Source of the DNA: Hermodice carunculata
Taxonomy: Eukaryota; Annelida; Polychaeta; Eunicida; Amphinomidae
Direction of reading: 5' to 3'
DNA length: 64,000 bases
Assembly: GCA_964020975.1 (NCBI GenBank)
Contig: OZ026630.1
Location: forward strand, 26,602,137-26,666,136
In this document: positions 60,467 to 64,000 of the stretch, one piece after another
Position numbering within the stretch: position 1 is the first letter of the stretch
How the letters are laid out: each line of letters starts with the position of its first letter
Notes under the pieces: generated by a model
Databases searched by the model: none
What the model was told of the DNA's origin: nothing
The model's input: the letters and a program-made list of their open reading frames with translations, nothing else
Program-made: the position numbers and the translations under genes

Positions 60467-60760
60467 ATTGTACAGTTAAACGAATCCCAAAGATGAAGTT
60501 TGACTGGGATTCTATGTAGTTATCATATTACTGATAGAGATTACGTGAGATAGCACAGCCCATGTGGTTGTAAGCTTAGGAAATAAGACTTCGACGAGTG
60601 AGTGTACATCTAAACAAAGTAAATCATAACCCGCCGACACAAACTAACAACCCAGGCAAGGGTGGGAAGTCAGGGTGGGCACGTAATCTCTATCAGTAAT
60701 ATGATAACTACATAGAATCCCAGTCAAACTTCATCTTTGGGATTCGTTTAACTGTACAAT
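60467..60760. repeat. 80-bp perfect inverted repeat (DIRS-type terminal/internal complementary region)
   Basis: 60467-60546 and 60681-60760 are exact reverse complements (80 of 80 by eye) with a 134-bp spacer. They lie 3' of the recombinase gene of the DIRS-type element. DIRS elements carry inverted terminal repeats and an internal complementary region that matches the outer ends of those repeats. The outer arm fits the 3' terminal repeat and the inner arm fits the complementary region. Confidence 0.8.
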
Positions 60761-60902
60761 TCTATTACGTCATCCATTACTTCAGAGATCACGTGAGACT
60801 TCAAAGCAATGATGTACACGAACACCAAAAAACAGTTCAACTGTTTAATCAATCCAAAATTTGACATAAGGAAATGTAGTCGTACGCTTATTCAGCATCA
60901 AC

Positions 60903-62015
60903 TTAAGTTGACAACACAGCATTTGAAAATGCATTATCTTGTACAATAGTCTTATTATAGTATTTTGCAAATGTGCAAGACGACGACCAACCTGCCGTCG
61001 ACAAGATATGTTCAACTGGTACGCAATTTGTCTTTGCCTTAGAGCATGCTGCTGCTCTAACACTATGCGCTTTAAATTTATCTGTGTCAATACCAGCACT
61101 ATTCAATACAGCCTTAATCCACCTTCCAAGAGTGTCAGTAGTCACAGCTTTATGAGGCTTCACAAAGCTCACAAAAAGTTTGTCCTCAGCAACCCGTACA
61201 CTGTCCGTACGTTGCAAGTATTCCCTCAAAGTAGTAACAACACATAAACGTCTGTCCACAGGATAAGCACAAAGCTTCACACATGGTGTCTTATATCCTT
61301 GCCTACTCTGTTTTAATGGTTCGGAAAAATTAAACATATATGATGACTTTCCCGTCACCATATTAGACAGACGGAGCAAATACAAAGTCTGTAATCTAGG
61401 CACTGCTACCAACGCAATAAGCATAACCAGTTTATAAGATAAGTCTCTGAGGCTCAGTGACTTCGCTGGCGACAAAGTTCTCACATAGGCAAGAACTTTC
61501 GAAACATCCCAAATGTCTTCATACCGCGGCACAGCCGGCCGCTGGTTATACATCGACTTCAACAGTTTCACAACCAAAGGATGGTTACCGATAGTCTGTC
61601 CAGATTGTAACACTATCAACGACGATAAAGCAGATCTGGCTGTGTTAATACAGCTATAACTTTTGCCCTGATCAAACAGATCTGTCAGAAAGTCCAACAC
61701 AATGCCTATATTGGCCTGATATGGATCTGCTTCCCTCCGAGTACAAAATACAATCCATCGTCGCAAATAAACCTTGTATTGTTTTTGCGTGCCAGATCGC
61801 CATGCTCCCATAAGGAGATCGGCAACTCTGTCCGAAACTCCGCTGTCCTTAAATCGTTGCCTGAGAGACGACAAACCATCAGGCGTAACTTGTCTCTCAA
61901 CGGATGAAGTTTCGTTGACTGGGGTAGCGTTAACAGATTGTCCATTTTTGGCAGTAATACCGGACAGTCGATAAGCATCTGCAACATCTGACTGAACCAC
62001 ACCTGGGTCGGCCAT
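60903..62015 (-). CDS. DIRS-type tyrosine recombinase
   Basis: This is a 370-aa frame from the first ATG (a longer open region extends upstream inside the polyprotein frame). It carries an N-terminal SAM-like core-binding region (GAWRSGTQKQYKVYLRRW) and a C-terminal catalytic domain. The PRLQTL block contains the first catalytic Arg. AHSVRAAA, TAGWSSS and FAKYYNK blocks follow and supply the H-x-x-R, H/W and Tyr positions of the family. The enzyme would join circular cDNA to the target without a target duplication. It overlaps the polyprotein frame by about 310 nt, as is usual in DIRS elements. Confidence 0.88.
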   Translation of the reverse strand: MADPGVVQSDVADAYRLSGITAKNGQSVNATPVNETSSVERQVTPDGLSSLRQRFKDSGVSDRVADLLMGAWRSGTQKQYKVYLRRWIVFCTRREADPYQANIGIVLDFLTDLFDQGKSYSCINTARSALSSLIVLQSGQTIGNHPLVVKLLKSMYNQRPAVPRYEDIWDVSKVLAYVRTLSPAKSLSLRDLSYKLVMLIALVAVPRLQTLYLLRLSNMVTGKSSYMFNFSEPLKQSRQGYKTPCVKLCAYPVDRRLCVVTTLREYLQRTDSVRVAEDKLFVSFVKPHKAVTTDTLGRWIKAVLNSAGIDTDKFKAHSVRAAACSKAKTNCVPVEHILSTAGWSSSCTFAKYYNKTIVQDNAFSNAVLST

Positions 62016-63745
62016 ACGGGAACAACCATCACTCCTGATGCCCTGTCGCTCTGTATTTTCTGCAGGCACCGACCAATCAAACTGAAAGGCGGGAAAGCAT
62101 AAAAATTATAATCAGACCATGATACAGAAAATGCATCTACAAACTTTGCGTCAGGATCAGGTTGAAATGATGCAAACTCAGCCACTTGTGCATTAAGTCT
62201 CGTTGCAAACAAATCAATATTCGGCACACCCCATTTATCTGCAATTTTACCAAATATATCTTTATTCAGCGTCCACTCCAAACGCTCATGGAAATGTCTG
62301 GACTCAAAATCCGCAACATTTTGACATCCTGGCACAAAACATGCAACCACCCACAAGTGGCGCTCCCGACACCAGTGCCAAACAGCTTTTGCGATTTCAT
62401 TGCATTGAGATGATTTCACACCACCCATATTGTTAATATAAGCAATGGCAGTGGTATTATCAGACAAAATCTTAATCGTTTTATGCGTCTCATTAGCACA
62501 AAAGCTCTTTATTGCAAAGAAAGCAGCCTTCAATTCCAAATAATTAATATGCGACTTTCTTTCTTCATCATTCCAACGACCGCCTATCTTACTGTTTAAA
62601 TAGTTTGCGCCCCATCCCTCAAGGGACGCGTCTGAATTCAAGATGATATCAGCATCTGCTTTTGAAACATCTCGCTTTTGTGAACTTAGATTTTCTATCC
62701 ACCAAGTCCTATCAGACTTCATTTCGTCCGTAACTGGCATCATTTGATCAAAATCGCCCCTAGATTTATTAAGAACCATAATTTTCTGTATTTCAAGGGA
62801 ACGATAGAACAATTGGCCATATTCCACTCCAGGAAAACTCGACACCATTAAACCAATAACTTGTGCAACATTACGTATGGAATCTGTATTCCTATTGCTT
62901 AACCTAACACAAGCTGAAATAACCCGTTCAATTCTTACACGGGTGAGTCTCACTGTCATATTTGTAGAGTTTAGAATAAACCCAAGGAACTCCATTTCAT
63001 GAGATGGATCCGTTACAGATTTGGGAAAGTTCACTATAAATCCCAGAGAGACAAACAAATCAATTGTGTCGTGTAACAACTTGATACATGATTCTTTTGA
63101 TTCAGCTTGAAGATACGAATCGTCAATGTATCCCAATACAATATGACCCATGCTACGTAACGTTGCATAAATAGGCTTTGTTATTTTCGTGAACAATCTG
63201 GGTGCCGATTTTAACCCTTGCGGAAGACAAGTAAACTGGAACAATTTTCCATTCCATATAAATCTAAGGTATTTTCGAAAGGCTCGATTCATTGGTACAG
63301 AAAAATATGCATGTTTCAAATCCACCGAAGCCATCCAGCAATTGGGTTTCATTAACTTAATTGCCGACTCCAAAGCATCCATTTTGAAATGATGATACAC
63401 AACAAATTCATTCAGATCTTTCAAATTTAAGATCATTCTAAGTGTGCCATCTTTCTTCGGCCGAACAAAAATTGACGAAATGTATTCATCAACACAGTGA
63501 TTTACCGGCTCAATAACATGCATCTGAAGTAACTTATCTACTTCGTCATCAATTGCATCTTTTTCTGCACCACTGATCCTAAGCACTTTCGGTCTGTATT
63601 GTTGTTGTGGCGCTATGCCATCGACAAACTCTATGCCACAATTTTGTATGACATTAAGAATTTCTCGATCGTTGGTAATATTTTTCCATGCTTCCACAAA
63701 CTGTCCAATTCTACCGCCTTGAAATGAAGTGACACTTACCTTCAT
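61706..63745 (-). CDS. DIRS-type polyprotein: reverse transcriptase, RNase H, methyltransferase-like
   Basis: This is a 679-aa frame. Residues about 75-270 form the reverse transcriptase, with VRPKKDGTLRMILNLKDLN, VDLKHAYFSVP, CLPQGLKSAP and YIDD (206-209). Residues about 367-485 form RNase H (SDAS, YLEL, LSDN, VADFESR). Residues about 505-580, with NIDLFATRLNAQ and FPPF, match the adenine-methyltransferase-like region known in DIRS elements. The ATG overlaps the stop codon of the preceding Gag-like frame in an ATGA arrangement. Confidence 0.9.
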   Translation of the reverse strand: MKVSVTSFQGGRIGQFVEAWKNITNDREILNVIQNCGIEFVDGIAPQQQYRPKVLRISGAEKDAIDDEVDKLLQMHVIEPVNHCVDEYISSIFVRPKKDGTLRMILNLKDLNEFVVYHHFKMDALESAIKLMKPNCWMASVDLKHAYFSVPMNRAFRKYLRFIWNGKLFQFTCLPQGLKSAPRLFTKITKPIYATLRSMGHIVLGYIDDSYLQAESKESCIKLLHDTIDLFVSLGFIVNFPKSVTDPSHEMEFLGFILNSTNMTVRLTRVRIERVISACVRLSNRNTDSIRNVAQVIGLMVSSFPGVEYGQLFYRSLEIQKIMVLNKSRGDFDQMMPVTDEMKSDRTWWIENLSSQKRDVSKADADIILNSDASLEGWGANYLNSKIGGRWNDEERKSHINYLELKAAFFAIKSFCANETHKTIKILSDNTTAIAYINNMGGVKSSQCNEIAKAVWHWCRERHLWVVACFVPGCQNVADFESRHFHERLEWTLNKDIFGKIADKWGVPNIDLFATRLNAQVAEFASFQPDPDAKFVDAFSVSWSDYNFYAFPPFSLIGRCLQKIQSDRASGVMVVPVWPTQVWFSQMLQMLIDCPVLLPKMDNLLTLPQSTKLHPLRDKLRLMVCRLSGNDLRTAEFRTELPISLWEHGDLARKNNTRFICDDGLYFVLGGKQIHIRPI

Positions 63746-64000
63746 TCTTTCAATTGCTTATTCTGTTTCTGTTGTCTTTGGCCCGTCTTCTGAGCGCCTC
63801 CGCCCGTAAAGCCCTTCTGGCCTTGGTAGTTTAAATAGCCTTTGTTCCACTGCCACTGGGACTGACCGGACCAACCACCTCTACTTCGGCCACGCTGTCC
63901 TCCTCTCGAGCCACGCCCAGGGTAGCCTTTGCCCCTCGAACCACGTTTGGCAATACGAACACCAACCTTGTTGACGTCCGAGATATCTTTAACCCTTTTC
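63742..64000 (-). CDS. C-terminal part of a DIRS Gag-like protein (continues past window)
   Basis: Eighty-five codons read to a stop overlapping the polyprotein start. The frame begins KRVKDISDVNKVGVR and then becomes RG- and Gln-rich (GRGSRGGQRGRSRGG, and WSGQSQWQW), as in RNA-binding tails of Gag-like proteins. The rest lies outside the window. Confidence 0.7.
   Translation of the reverse strand, partial: KRVKDISDVNKVGVRIAKRGSRGKGYPGRGSRGGQRGRSRGGWSGQSQWQWNKGYLNYQGQKGFTGGGAQKTGQRQQKQNKQLKE

Larger units (their letters stand above)
60467..64000 (-). mobile_element. DIRS-type tyrosine-recombinase retroelement, 5' end beyond the window
   Basis: Parts in order on the minus strand are: the end of a Gag-like RG-rich frame; a polyprotein with reverse transcriptase, RNase H and methyltransferase-like regions; an overlapping tyrosine recombinase; and then the inverted-repeat terminus. 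This order defines DIRS elements, which integrate by recombinase instead of a DDE integrase. The visible frames are open, so the part within the window looks whole and the copy is probably young. The 5' terminal repeat and most of the Gag-like gene lie past 64000. Confidence 0.88.

Overview
The window is AT-rich, microsatellite-dense, intron-scale eukaryotic DNA from an animal, most likely a marine invertebrate (mollusc, brachiopod, hemichordate, echinoderm or cephalochordate; the sequence does not decide which). This rests on the repeats: an APE-type LINE with a 2A-like motif, a DIRS-type tyrosine-recombinase retroelement, Penelope-style and L1-like reverse transcriptase remnants, and hairpin-ended non-autonomous repeats. 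There are no bacterial operons, rRNA genes or CRISPR arrays.
Layout. 1-9.9 kb is mostly unassigned, with a copy of dispersed repeat family R1 (470-730), a hairpin-ended repeat (about 4.69-5.79 kb) and an eroded LINE (6.3-7.5 kb). 9.9-14.3 kb holds a tRNA-like B-box sequence, a LINE endonuclease fragment and an internally deleted LINE that keeps its 3' end. 17.3-23.9 kb is the best-preserved element: a LINE with an open ORF1 (260 aa) and an open 1427-aa ORF2, whose endonuclease and reverse transcriptase follow a 369-residue hydrophobic leader ending in a 2A-like NPGP motif. 24.8-27.3 kb is an older broken LINE. 30.5-36.2 kb packs repeat family R2, a second hairpin-ended repeat and an L1-like LINE on the minus strand. 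36-57 kb is largely unassigned, with simple repeats, further R1 and R2 copies and two candidate host exons. 57.7-58.4 kb carries a plausible last exon and poly(A) signal of an unrecognised host gene (minus strand). 58.9-60.25 kb is a Penelope-style RT remnant. 60.47-64.0 kb is the 3' two thirds of a DIRS-type element (minus strand), which runs off the window.
How the parts work together. In the LINE, ORF1 should supply the RNA-binding protein and ORF2 the nicking and copying enzyme; the 2A-like site could separate the enzyme from a membrane-type leader. In the DIRS-type element, a Gag-like tail, RT/RNase H/methyltransferase-like polyprotein and tyrosine recombinase are encoded in overlapping frames, and an 80-bp perfect inverted repeat marks its terminal architecture. 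Host content is sparse and uncertain.
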